Assembly: GCF_040289485.1 (NCBI RefSeq)
Contig: NZ_PSLG01000031.1
Span: 1-26,566, forward strand
Origin: Thermoflexus sp040289485
GTDB lineage: Bacteria > Chloroflexota > Anaerolineae > Thermoflexales > Thermoflexaceae
DNA: 26,566 bases
Direction of reading: 5' to 3'
In this document: positions 1 to 7,129 of the stretch, piece by piece
Numbering within the stretch: position 1 is the stretch's first letter
Layout: the number at the start of each line of letters is the position of its first letter
Position numbers and translations under genes: made by a program
Notes under the pieces: generated by a model
What the model saw: only the letters and a program-made list of their open reading frames with translations
Databases searched by the model: none
What the model was told of the DNA's origin: nothing

Positions 1-474
1 TCCCGCCTGTCCCTCCGACTGGGAGCCCCGGTTTACCAGCCCTATGCCGCCGAGCCGCCGGACCTGCCCCTGCGCCGGCTCCGCCGGCCGGAGATCGAGG
101 CCTTCCTGGCCGGCCCCTGGATCGCCCGGCTGATCTGCCTGCGGGCCGACGGCCGGCCCCATGGCGTGCCGGTGTGGTATCTATGGGAGCCGCCCGCCCT
201 CTGGATCCCAGCCTTCCCGGGATCGCGATGGCCGGACTACGTGCGGGCGAACCCCCGGGTCCTCCTGCTGGTGGACGAACCGTGGCCGCCCCTCCGTCGG
301 GTCCGCCTAGAAGGTGAGGCGGTCCCAGCGCCTTTCCCGGAGGGCCTGCCGGCGCTGGTCGAGCGCCTGGCCGGGCGCTATCGGATCGGGGCGCCACCCC
401 TCGAGCCGCCCGGAGAGGTCTTCCGGATGATCCCCCGCCAGGTCCAGGGCTACCGCGGCCTGATTCCCCGCTAA
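1..474 (+). CDS. PPOX-type (split-barrel flavin-binding) protein, 5' truncated by window edge
   Basis: The reading frame is open from the first base of the window to the TAA at 472-474, so the true start lies upstream. The visible 157 residues include a stretch typical of pyridoxamine-5'-phosphate-oxidase-like split barrels: an early FLAGPWIARL strand, then RADGRPHGVPVWYLW, followed by a segment of the kind SRWPDYVRANPRVLLLVDE and an R-V-x-L-E-G-E-A strand. These proteins bind FMN, F420 or haem; the cofactor and substrate cannot be told from this fragment. The stop lies 13 nt before the ABC transporter ATPase gene, so it may head that operon. An internal ATG at 166 is inside the conserved fold and is not the real start. 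Family assignment is good, function unknown. Confidence 0.75.
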   Translation, partial: SRLSLRLGAPVYQPYAAEPPDLPLRRLRRPEIEAFLAGPWIARLICLRADGRPHGVPVWYLWEPPALWIPAFPGSRWPDYVRANPRVLLLVDEPWPPLRRVRLEGEAVPAPFPEGLPALVERLAGRYRIGAPPLEPPGEVFRMIPRQVQGYRGLIPR

Positions 475-487
475 GGGTTATCCGCCG

Positions 488-1237
488 ATGGAGATCCGGA
501 TCGAAGGGCTGTTCCACGGTTTCCGAGGGCCGGAGGGCTTCCTCCCGGTCCTGGAAGGGATCTCGCTGCAGATCCCCTCCGGGGCCTTGGTGGGGATCGT
601 GGGGCCGAGCGGCTGCGGGAAATCGACCCTTCTGCGCCTGGTGGCCGGGCTCCTCCAACCCATCGCCGGGCGCATCACGCTGGACGGCCTTTCGCCGGAG
701 GCGGCGCGGGCCGCCCGGCGGATCGGGTGGATGGGACAGCAGCCGGCCCTGCTCCCATGGCGCACCGTTGCAGAGAACATCCGGCTGGCCCTGGAGGTGA
801 ACCCGCGCCCGCTGCGTCCTTCTCTCTCTGTGGAGGCCCTCATCGATCTGGTGGGGTTGCGGGGCTTCGAGGGCACCTACCCCTGGAGCCTCTCGGGGGG
901 GATGCAGCAGCGCGTCGCCCTGGCCCGCACCCTGGCCCCCAACCCCTCGGTCTGGCTGATGGACGAGCCCTTCGCCGCCCTCGACGCCCTGACCCGCGGG
1001 CAACTGCTCGCCGAGGTGGAACGCCTGTGGCTGCGGTTCCGCCCCACCGTCCTCTGGGTCACCCACGACCTCTACGAGGCCGCCCGCCTGGCGGATTGGG
1101 TCCTGGTATTGAGCGGCCGCCCGGCCCGGGTGCGGGCCGTCCTCGCCATCCCGGAGCCCCGCCCCCGGCGGGAGGAGCGCCGCGTGGGGGAGTGGGCCCA
1201 GCGGTTGCGAGAAGCCCTGGAGGAGAGCGCCTCATGA
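488..1237 (+). CDS. ABC transporter ATP-binding protein (ThiZ/SsuB-like)
   Basis: This 249-residue protein is the energising subunit of an importer of the nitrate/sulfonate/thiamine-pyrimidine type. Visible motifs in order are Walker A GPSGCGKST (residues 39-47), a Q-loop around GWMGQQPALLPW, the signature LSGGMQQR, Walker B VWLMDEPF followed by the D-loop AALD, and the H-loop WVTHD. The length is normal for the family. Its stop codon overlaps the start of the permease gene (ATGA at 1234-1237), which indicates translational coupling. Together with the permease and the NMT1-like lipoprotein it forms a complete three-gene importer. The substrate is inferred only from the binding protein. It should act at the inner face of the cytoplasmic membrane. 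Confidence 0.93.
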   Translation: MEIRIEGLFHGFRGPEGFLPVLEGISLQIPSGALVGIVGPSGCGKSTLLRLVAGLLQPIAGRITLDGLSPEAARAARRIGWMGQQPALLPWRTVAENIRLALEVNPRPLRPSLSVEALIDLVGLRGFEGTYPWSLSGGMQQRVALARTLAPNPSVWLMDEPFAALDALTRGQLLAEVERLWLRFRPTVLWVTHDLYEAARLADWVLVLSGRPARVRAVLAIPEPRPRREERRVGEWAQRLREALEESAS

Positions 1238-2055
1238 AAGAGGCCGCGCTTCGATCCCCTGCCCTGGCCGGCCGCCGGCCCTGGGCCCGGGTCCGCGCCG
1301 GGCTCCCCTGGCTGAGCCTCCCCCTGACCCTCGTGGCCTGGGAAGCCGGGGTGCGGGCCGCGCATGTGCCCCCTTATCTGGTCCCCCCGCCCTCCGCCGT
1401 CCTGACCATCCTGTGGCAGGAACGCGGGCTCTACCTGGCAGCGGCGGGGGCCACGCTTTCCGAAGCCCTGTTCGGGCTGGCCCTCGGGCTGGGGATCGCC
1501 CTCGCCCTGGCGATGGCGATGACCTTCTGGCCACCGCTGGAGCGGGCGGTGATGCCCCTGGTGCTCCTGGTGAAGGCCATCCCCCTGGTGGCCATCGCGC
1601 CCATCCTCACCCTCTGGTTCGGCTTCGGGCCCATGCCCAAGATCCTCATGACGGCCCTGCTGACCTTCTATCCGGCCCTGGTGACCATGGCCAACGGGCT
1701 GCGGGCCGTCGACCCGGCCGTGGAGGAACTGTTCCGCTCCTGGGCGGCCTCGAAATGGGAGATCTTCCGCCATCTGCGCTGGCCGGCGGCGTGGCCCTAC
1801 ACCTTCGCGGCGGTGAAAACCGCCGTCCCGCTGGCGCTGATCGGCGCGGTCGTGGCGGAATGGACGGGCGCCTCGGCCGGGCTGGGGCGGGCCATGTGGC
1901 TGGCCCAGAACAACCTGGATATGCCGCGCCTGTTCGCGGCCGCCTTCCTTCTGGCCGGGATGAGCCTGGCCGGCTACCGCCTGGCCGCCGCCCTGGAGCG
2001 ACGGACCCTCTGGTGGGATGCGGCGGCGCGGGAGCCCGGAGGGCCGCTGCGCTGA
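1234..2055 (+). CDS. ABC transporter permease (ThiX/SsuC-like)
   Basis: This 273-residue integral membrane protein belongs to the BPD_transp_1 permease family. It has about six hydrophobic segments and, at residues 164-184, the cytoplasmic EAA-type loop (EELFRSWAASKWEIF...) that contacts the ATPase. The PPPSAV motif near residue 51 is typical of permeases of the nitrate/taurine/thiamine-precursor group. The start is the ATG at 1234, which overlaps the ATPase stop. The open frame continues upstream inside the ATPase gene, but that extension is an out-of-frame shadow. The lipoprotein gene follows after 63 nt. Family assignment is firm; transported substrate is inferred. Confidence 0.92.
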   Translation: MKEAALRSPALAGRRPWARVRAGLPWLSLPLTLVAWEAGVRAAHVPPYLVPPPSAVLTILWQERGLYLAAAGATLSEALFGLALGLGIALALAMAMTFWPPLERAVMPLVLLVKAIPLVAIAPILTLWFGFGPMPKILMTALLTFYPALVTMANGLRAVDPAVEELFRSWAASKWEIFRHLRWPAAWPYTFAAVKTAVPLALIGAVVAEWTGASAGLGRAMWLAQNNLDMPRLFAAAFLLAGMSLAGYRLAAALERRTLWWDAAAREPGGPLR

Positions 2056-2118
2056 GAACCCCGCGGCGCGCGGTCATCGGCCCAGCGCGCTGCTCTATCC
2101 TTGATACGGAGGCGACCA

Positions 2119-3132
2119 ATGGCGCGATCGACCCTGATCCGACGGCTGTTGGTCCTGCTGGCCCTGGTCCTCGGGGCCTGCACTACGCCGGCCCCGCCCG
2201 CCACGCCGACCGCTCCGCTGAAACGGATGGTGTTCATGGCGGGTTACAAGCCCCAGGCCAACCTGCCCTTCGTGGGGGTTTACGTCGCCAAAGAGAAAGG
2301 CTATTTCCTCCAGGAGGGGCTGGAGGTGGAAGTCCAGCATTCGAGCGGCCGGGGGGAACACCTGCAGTTGCTGATGGCCGGCGCCGTCCAGGTGACCACC
2401 CAGGATGCGGCGGTGCTGCTGCAGCGGCGGGCGGACCCTGGACTTCCCCTGGTCTCCATCGCCCTCATCGGCCAGCGGGGCCAGCAGGCCTTCGCCGCCC
2501 TGAAGTCCTCCGGGATGCGCACGCCCAAGGACTGGGAGGGAAAGAAGGTGGGCTACAAGGGAACCCCGCCGCCGGACCTCTTCGCCATCATGGAGGCCGC
2601 CGGGGTGGATCGGAGCCGCGTGGAACTGGTCAACGTCGGCTTCGATCCGCGGGTCTTGGTCCAGGGCCTGGTGGACGTCTACCCGCTCTTTAAATCCAAC
2701 GAGCCCTATCTGCTGCGCCAGATGGGCTACGAACTGGTGATCTGGGACGCGGCGGATTTCGGGGTGCCCACCCTGGGGCTGTGCTATGTGACCAGCGAGG
2801 AGCAAATCCGCAAAGATCCGGATCTGCTGGTCCGCTTCCTGCGGGCGGCGCTGCGGGGCATCGAAAGCGCCTGGGAGGACCCGGAGGGGGCTGTGGAGAT
2901 CGTGCTGAAGTATGCCCCCCAGGCCGACCGGGGCCACATGCGCTTTATGCTGGAGACGGAGCTCCGGGACGCCGAATCCCCGGTCACCCGGGAGCATGGC
3001 CTGGGATGGCAGACGCGGGAGCAGTGGCAGGCCCTTTATGAGGTGCTGCGGCGCTACAACGCCATCGCCAAGCCGGTGGAGATCGATGCGGTTTTCACCA
3101 CGGCGCTGCTGGAGCAAGCCCGGCGGCGCTGA
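2119..3132 (+). CDS. NMT1/THI5-like substrate-binding lipoprotein (ThiY-like)
   Basis: This 337-residue extracytoplasmic binding protein has a signal peptide ending in a lipobox, LVLGAC, with Cys21 as the likely lipidation site. A Thr/Pro/Ala-rich tether follows. The body shows the NMT1/THI5 pattern: GYKPQANLPFVGVYVAKEKGYF (split here only for reading), LQEGLEVEV, an MAGAVQVTTQD segment, and EGKKVGYKG. Such proteins bind thiamine pyrimidine precursors (formyl-aminopyrimidine in ThiY) but also other small nitrogen or sulfur compounds. The start is the ATG at 2119, which has GGAGG at 2108-2112; a TTG at 2101 is less well placed. The gene is the last of the importer operon and is followed by a hairpin terminator. 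No TPP riboswitch was recognised in the window, so thiamine specificity is an inference. Confidence 0.88.
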   Translation: MARSTLIRRLLVLLALVLGACTTPAPPATPTAPLKRMVFMAGYKPQANLPFVGVYVAKEKGYFLQEGLEVEVQHSSGRGEHLQLLMAGAVQVTTQDAAVLLQRRADPGLPLVSIALIGQRGQQAFAALKSSGMRTPKDWEGKKVGYKGTPPPDLFAIMEAAGVDRSRVELVNVGFDPRVLVQGLVDVYPLFKSNEPYLLRQMGYELVIWDAADFGVPTLGLCYVTSEEQIRKDPDLLVRFLRAALRGIESAWEDPEGAVEIVLKYAPQADRGHMRFMLETELRDAESPVTREHGLGWQTREQWQALYEVLRRYNAIAKPVEIDAVFTTALLEQARRR

Positions 3133-3141
3133 CCGCCCCGG

Positions 3142-3182
3142 GCGGGGTGGGGAGAAGACGCTCATCCCGCTCCCCACCCCGC
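3142..3182 (+). terminator. hairpin terminator after the ABC importer operon
   Basis: A perfect 13-bp inverted repeat (3142-3154 with 3170-3182, core GGGGTGGGGAG) has a 15-nt loop and is followed by TTTCTC. It sits between convergent genes, 9 nt after the lipoprotein stop. The T-tract is short, so efficiency is uncertain. Confidence 0.6.
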
Positions 3183-3205
3183 TTTCTCACCGCCCCTCAG
3201 CTTCC

Positions 3206-3781
3206 TCACCGTTGCCCGCGCGGGCGCCCATACAGCCACCAAAACCGGTCCTGTGGGAAGGCCGCCTGCAGCGCCTCTTCCCAAAGGAAAGGCCCTGGGA
3301 TCCAGTGAAGGCGCAGGGTTTGATCCAGCTCCTGCAGGCGCCGACGAAGGGGGGCGACCGCCAGGCCCAGCCCTTCCGCCTCCTCCAGCAGCAACGCGAT
3401 CTTCAGGCGGATGTGGACCTGGGCCGGGAAACTGGCGGCCCCTTCTTCAGGGCCTCGTTCGTAATCCTCCAGAAACCACGCCCAAGCGTCCAGCCGGCTG
3501 TGCAGTTCCCGTTCGACTTTATGGGCATAACGGCCCGCGTAACGCTGGCGGGCCTGCTCCAACCCTTCCCGCGCCCGCCGGAGGATCTCGCGGCCCTCCG
3601 GAGAGAGTCGGTCGGCCAGGGCCTCCAGCCGGCGCAGGCTCTCCAGCAGCCCCCCGATGCTGAAGGCCGGGAGGGTGGCGGAGAAGGGGCGCAAGGGCCA
3701 GTAGATGGGATCGGCGTTGAGGTAATCCTCCAGCGCCGCCATCCCCTCCTGCACATAGGTGAGTTCCGTGCGCAGATCCAC
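3206..3781 (-). CDS. uncharacterised alpha-helical protein downstream of a P-loop kinase
   Basis: This protein of 191 residues is not recognised. It is mostly helical, rich in Arg, Leu and Glu, with aromatic patches (YWPLRPF near the start; FWWLYGRPRGQR at the end). There is no signal peptide or obvious metal site. I start it at the GTG at 3779-3781 because a perfect AGGAGG lies at 3791-3796 with 9-nt spacing and overlaps the stop codon of the upstream kinase. The longer open frame to 3874 would overlap the kinase by 80 nt, and its extra 31 residues are low-complexity Pro/Ala. Gene order and spacing suggest it is cotranscribed with the kinase and might act with it. No function is assigned. 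Confidence 0.75.
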   Translation of the reverse strand: MDLRTELTYVQEGMAALEDYLNADPIYWPLRPFSATLPAFSIGGLLESLRRLEALADRLSPEGREILRRAREGLEQARQRYAGRYAHKVERELHSRLDAWAWFLEDYERGPEEGAASFPAQVHIRLKIALLLEEAEGLGLAVAPLRRRLQELDQTLRLHWIPGPFLWEEALQAAFPQDRFWWLYGRPRGQR

Positions 3782-3794
3782 GGTCGGCTTCCTC

Positions 3795-4556
3795 CTACGG
3801 ACAGGTTCGATCTCCTTCCCCGGGCCGGGCGCCGCTGGGACAGGCTCCGGCGAGGGGGCCGCCGGGGAAGACACGGGCCTGGAGGATCGCCTCCAGGATC
3901 CGGGGCAGGAGGGCTTCCAGATCCTGGGAGGTGTCTACCTCCAGATACGGCCGGCCGATGGGCTCGACCCGCCGCTGCATCCGCTCGTAGACCGGCCAGG
4001 TCGCCTCGCTGGCGTCCTGAGGATCCCGCTGTCGGGCCCGGCCCTCCAGCCGGCCCCGGACCACCTCCGGCGGGGCGGTGATCAGGAGGATGACCAGGGG
4101 GATGCGGAGGCGGTCGGCGATCTGGTAGATCAGCGCCCGGTGGGCTTCGATGAGATTCGTAGCGTCGAAGATGACCGAGGAGCCCCGTCGCAACAGGTCC
4201 TCGATCAGCACCCGACACACCTGGTGCACCCGACGGCTCTCGTTCAAGGAGTGACGGGGCCACTTGAACAACACGCGCCGCACCCGGTCCGATTCGACGA
4301 CGGGCGCCGGGAGGAGGGCCGCCAGCCGCCGCGCCAGGGTGGATTTCCCGGTCCCGGGCAGGCCGACCATCAGGATCAGGCGCGGATGCGGCGTGGGAAT
4401 CGGCCGCAGGTCCAGGGCCTGGGCGGCCCGGCGCGCCAGCGCCTCGGCCTCCGCCCGGGTCAGGGGATACGGGGAGGGGCCGATGGTCGAGGGGGGCTCC
4501 GGCCGGGCCCCTTTCTCTCCCCCGGCTTCCAGGGGCGGACGCTCGGTTCCCGCCAT
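3795..4556 (-). CDS. AAA-type P-loop kinase (zeta-toxin / polynucleotide-kinase-like ATPase)
   Basis: This protein of about 253 residues has a Walker A motif GLPGTGKST at residues 65-73 and a downstream SDRVRR segment, as in small-molecule and polynucleotide kinases. A VIFDATN strand resembles the Walker B/substrate region of this group, and a lid-like run of Arg residues (RGRLEGRARQR) follows. It probably phosphorylates a small molecule, nucleic acid end or protein; the substrate is unknown. About 60 Pro/Gly-rich residues precede the kinase fold. Possible starts are ATG 4556, ATG 4562 and GTG 4565. I chose 4556 because GGCGGGG then has proper 8-nt spacing. A perfect TATAAT lies at 4598-4593, upstream. 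It is the first gene of a two-gene unit. Confidence 0.82.
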   Translation of the reverse strand: MAGTERPPLEAGGEKGARPEPPSTIGPSPYPLTRAEAEALARRAAQALDLRPIPTPHPRLILMVGLPGTGKSTLARRLAALLPAPVVESDRVRRVLFKWPRHSLNESRRVHQVCRVLIEDLLRRGSSVIFDATNLIEAHRALIYQIADRLRIPLVILLITAPPEVVRGRLEGRARQRDPQDASEATWPVYERMQRRVEPIGRPYLEVDTSQDLEALLPRILEAILQARVFPGGPLAGACPSGARPGEGDRTCP

Positions 4557-4592
4557 GGGCATCACCCCGCCGCTTGTTTGCCGGCCCTTCCC

Positions 4593-4598
4593 ATTATA
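4593..4598 (-). promoter_or_regulatory. candidate -10 box for the kinase gene
   Basis: A perfect TATAAT (minus strand) lies 36 nt before the chosen kinase start. No good -35 is seen at 16-18 nt, so this rests on the -10 box and its position alone. Confidence 0.4.
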
Positions 4599-4658
4599 GG
4601 CCGATCCGCCGCGTCGGCCGTCCCGCGATCTTCACCCCCGCTTCCCCGGCGGATCGTG

Positions 4659-4664
4659 TATACT
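4659..4664 (+). promoter_or_regulatory. weak candidate -10 box for the DMT transporter / tryptophanase pair
   Basis: TATACT preceded by TG occurs about 104 nt before the GTG start of the transporter gene, in an otherwise very GC-rich intergenic region. No convincing -35 is present. It is offered as the only -10-like string before this operon. Confidence 0.25.
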
Positions 4665-4767
4665 GGCCCGCGCGGCGGCCTCGATCGAAGGTCCTCCGGG
4701 GCCTCCGCTGCGGGAAGCAAGGCCACCGGCCCGCCGCATCCAGACCCACAACCGGGAGGCGCATCTC

Positions 4768-5691
4768 GTGTCCGAAGCCGACAAGCCGCTCCTTCCTCCG
4801 CCGCTGGTGCTGCTGGTGGGCATCCTAGCGGTCTCCATGGCCTCCATCCTCATCCGGCTCGCTCAGCGGGAGGCCTCCTCCCTGGTCATCGCCGCCTATC
4901 GCCTGAGCCTGGCCACCCTGGTCGTCCTGCCGGTGGCGCTGGGGCGTTACCGGCACGAATGGGCGGCCCTCCCCCGCCGCGACATGCTGGGGATGTTCCT
5001 CGCTGGGGTGTTCTTGGCCCTCCACTTCGTGGCCTGGATCACCTCCCTGGAATACACAACGGTGGCCAGTTCGGTGGTTCTGGTCTCCCTTTCCCCGGTC
5101 TTCGTGGCCCTCGCCGCACCTATCCTCCTGCGGGAGACCATCACCGCCCGCGCGGGGCTGGGGATCGCCATCGCTCTGATCGGGAGCGGGCTTGTGGGCC
5201 TGAGCGACGCGTGCGCCGGGCTTCCTCTGCGGTGCTCCCTGGGCGGGAGCGGGCGCATGCCGTTGATCGGGAACGCCCTGGCCCTGGCGGGGGCCGTGAC
5301 CGTAGCCGGCTATTTCCTGATCGGCCGCCGCGTCCGGGGGCGCCTCTCCCTGCCCACCTACATCACCACCGTTTACGGGACGGCGGCCGTCGTGTGCTTG
5401 CTGATCGTGGCGGCCCGGGGCCTCCCCCTGGTGGGCTACCGCCCGGAGACCTATCTGTGGTTGACCCTAGTGGCCATGGTCCCCCAATTGATCGGCCATT
5501 CCTCGTTCAACTGGGCCCTGCGCTACCTGCCGACGGCGGTGGTCACCGTGACCACCTTGGGCGAGCCCATCGGCTCCACCATCCTGGCCTACCTGCTCCT
5601 GGGGGAGGCGCCGACGGCCCTCAAACTGGTGGGAGGCGGTTTCATCCTCTTCGGCATCACCCTGGTGGCCCAGGAGCGTGGAGGATCCTGA
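4768..5691 (+). CDS. EamA/DMT-superfamily transporter
   Basis: This 307-residue integral membrane protein has two tandem EamA repeats and about ten hydrophobic helices. Family marks are AAYRLSLATLVVLP and the repeat-end pattern YTTVASSVVLVSLSPVFVAL in the first half, echoed by LPTAVVTVTTLGEPIGSTIL in the second half. The family moves amino acids, nucleotides or other metabolites, often outward. The start is GTG 4768 with GGGAGG eight nucleotides upstream. The stop is only 17 nt before the tryptophanase-type gene, so the pair is almost certainly cotranscribed. This suggests transport of the lyase's substrate (an aromatic amino acid) or product (indole or phenol); that role is inference from position. 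Confidence 0.88.
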   Translation: MSEADKPLLPPPLVLLVGILAVSMASILIRLAQREASSLVIAAYRLSLATLVVLPVALGRYRHEWAALPRRDMLGMFLAGVFLALHFVAWITSLEYTTVASSVVLVSLSPVFVALAAPILLRETITARAGLGIAIALIGSGLVGLSDACAGLPLRCSLGGSGRMPLIGNALALAGAVTVAGYFLIGRRVRGRLSLPTYITTVYGTAAVVCLLIVAARGLPLVGYRPETYLWLTLVAMVPQLIGHSSFNWALRYLPTAVVTVTTLGEPIGSTILAYLLLGEAPTALKLVGGGFILFGITLVAQERGGS

Positions 5692-5708
5692 GGGAAGGAG
5701 GTTGTCCA

Positions 5709-7097
5709 ATGGGAGGCCATCCGTTGGAGCCGTTCCGCATCAAGATGGTCGAGCCGTTGCGGATGCTCTCCCGGGAGGAACGCCGGGCGCGCCTCCAGGA
5801 GGCGGGCTACAACCTGTTCCGCCTGCGAGCGGAGGACGTGTTCATCGATCTGCTGACCGACTCGGGGACGGGGGCGATGAGCGACCGCCAGTGGTCGGCG
5901 ATGATGCAGGGGGATGAGTCCTACGCCGGGGCTCGCAGCTTCTATCGGTTCCGGGAGGTAATCCAGGAGATCACCGGCTACCCCTACGTCGTCCCCGTCC
6001 ATCAAGGTCGGGCGGCCGAACACCTCTTCTTCGCCGTCGCCGTCCGCCCCGGGCAGCGGGTTCCCAGCAACAGCCACTTCGACACCACCCGGGCCAACCT
6101 GCTGGCCCGCCCCGCCGAGCCGGTGGACCTGGCCATCGATGCGGCCTACGATCCGACGCTGGACCATCCCTTCAAGGGAAACATGGATCCGGCCAAACTG
6201 GAGGCCTTCTTCCAGCAGGTCGGCCCCGAGAACATCCCCTTCGTGATGCTCACCCTCACCAACAACACGGTGGGCGGGCAGCCGGTCTCTCTGGAGAACG
6301 TCCGCACCGTGGCAGCCATCGCCCGCCGATACGGCAAGGGCCTGTATCTGGACGCCGCCCGCTACGCGGAGAACGTCTACTTCATCAAACTGCGGGAGCC
6401 GGGATACGCCGACCGCCCGGTGCGGGAGATCGCCCGGGAGCTGTTCGGGTATGCCGACGGGTGCCTGATGAGCGCCAAGAAGGATGGCCTGGTCAACATC
6501 GGCGGCTTCATCGCCCTACGGGATGCGGGGCTTTACGAGGAACTCTGTGCCCAACTGGTCCTCCGAGAGGGCTTCCCAACCTATGGCGGGCTGGCCGGGC
6601 GGGATCTGGAGGCCATCGCCGTTGGGCTGCAGGAGGCCCTGGACGAGACCTACCTGGCCTATCGCGTTGGCCAGGTCCGCTACCTGGCAGAGGGCCTGCA
6701 GCAGGCCGGCGTCCCGATCGTCGTGCCGCCGGGCGGGCATGCCGTCTACCTGGACGCCCGGCGCTTTCTCCCGCACCTCCCCCCCTCGGTCTACCCCGGC
6801 CACGCCCTGGCCGTCCACCTTTATCTGGAGGGAGGGATCCGCGGGGTGGAGATCGGGAGCCTCATGCTGGCCCGGGAGGATCCGGAGACCGGCGAGGTGA
6901 TCCACCCGCCGATGGAGTTGGTCCGCCTGGCCCTGCCCCGGCGGGTCTACACTCAAAGCCATCTGGATTACGTGGTGGAGGTCTGCGCCCGCCTCTACGC
7001 CCGACGGGATCAGATCGGGGGCTTCCGGATCGTCGAGGCCCCACGGCTGTTGCGCCATTTCCTGGCCCACCTCGAGCCCTTGGGGGAACTGCCGTGA
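5709..7097 (+). CDS. tnaA: beta-eliminating lyase, probably tryptophanase
   Basis: This 462-residue PLP enzyme of the tryptophanase / tyrosine phenol-lyase family would split L-tryptophan to indole, pyruvate and ammonia (or tyrosine to phenol). Visible marks are THQG-like VHQGRAAEH at 98-105, DAARYAENVYFIK at 215-227, the PLP lysine in MSAKKD (Lys258) and GIRGVEIGS at 376-384. Residues that in known enzymes separate the two activities match tryptophanase: Asp125 in FDTT (Thr-type FTTT in tyrosine phenol-lyase), YTQSHLD at 414-420 (YTYAHMD in the lyase) and LLRHF with His450 (LRFF in the lyase). Other stretches, such as GGLAGRDLEA and GGHAVYLDARRF, look more like tyrosine phenol-lyase. AAGGAGG at 5695-5701 supports the ATG at 5709. 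It is the second gene after a DMT transporter. Confidence 0.88.
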   Translation: MGGHPLEPFRIKMVEPLRMLSREERRARLQEAGYNLFRLRAEDVFIDLLTDSGTGAMSDRQWSAMMQGDESYAGARSFYRFREVIQEITGYPYVVPVHQGRAAEHLFFAVAVRPGQRVPSNSHFDTTRANLLARPAEPVDLAIDAAYDPTLDHPFKGNMDPAKLEAFFQQVGPENIPFVMLTLTNNTVGGQPVSLENVRTVAAIARRYGKGLYLDAARYAENVYFIKLREPGYADRPVREIARELFGYADGCLMSAKKDGLVNIGGFIALRDAGLYEELCAQLVLREGFPTYGGLAGRDLEAIAVGLQEALDETYLAYRVGQVRYLAEGLQQAGVPIVVPPGGHAVYLDARRFLPHLPPSVYPGHALAVHLYLEGGIRGVEIGSLMLAREDPETGEVIHPPMELVRLALPRRVYTQSHLDYVVEVCARLYARRDQIGGFRIVEAPRLLRHFLAHLEPLGELP

Positions 7098-7129
7098 TCG
7101 GCTCACCGGGGAGGGGGCGTCCGCCCGAT

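Noticed and set aside
3759..7097. Very long plus-strand open frame upstream of the tryptophanase start
   Set aside because: It runs antisense to the kinase pair and out of frame through the DMT gene; only its last 462 codons, from ATG 5709 with a good ribosome-binding site, form the real gene.
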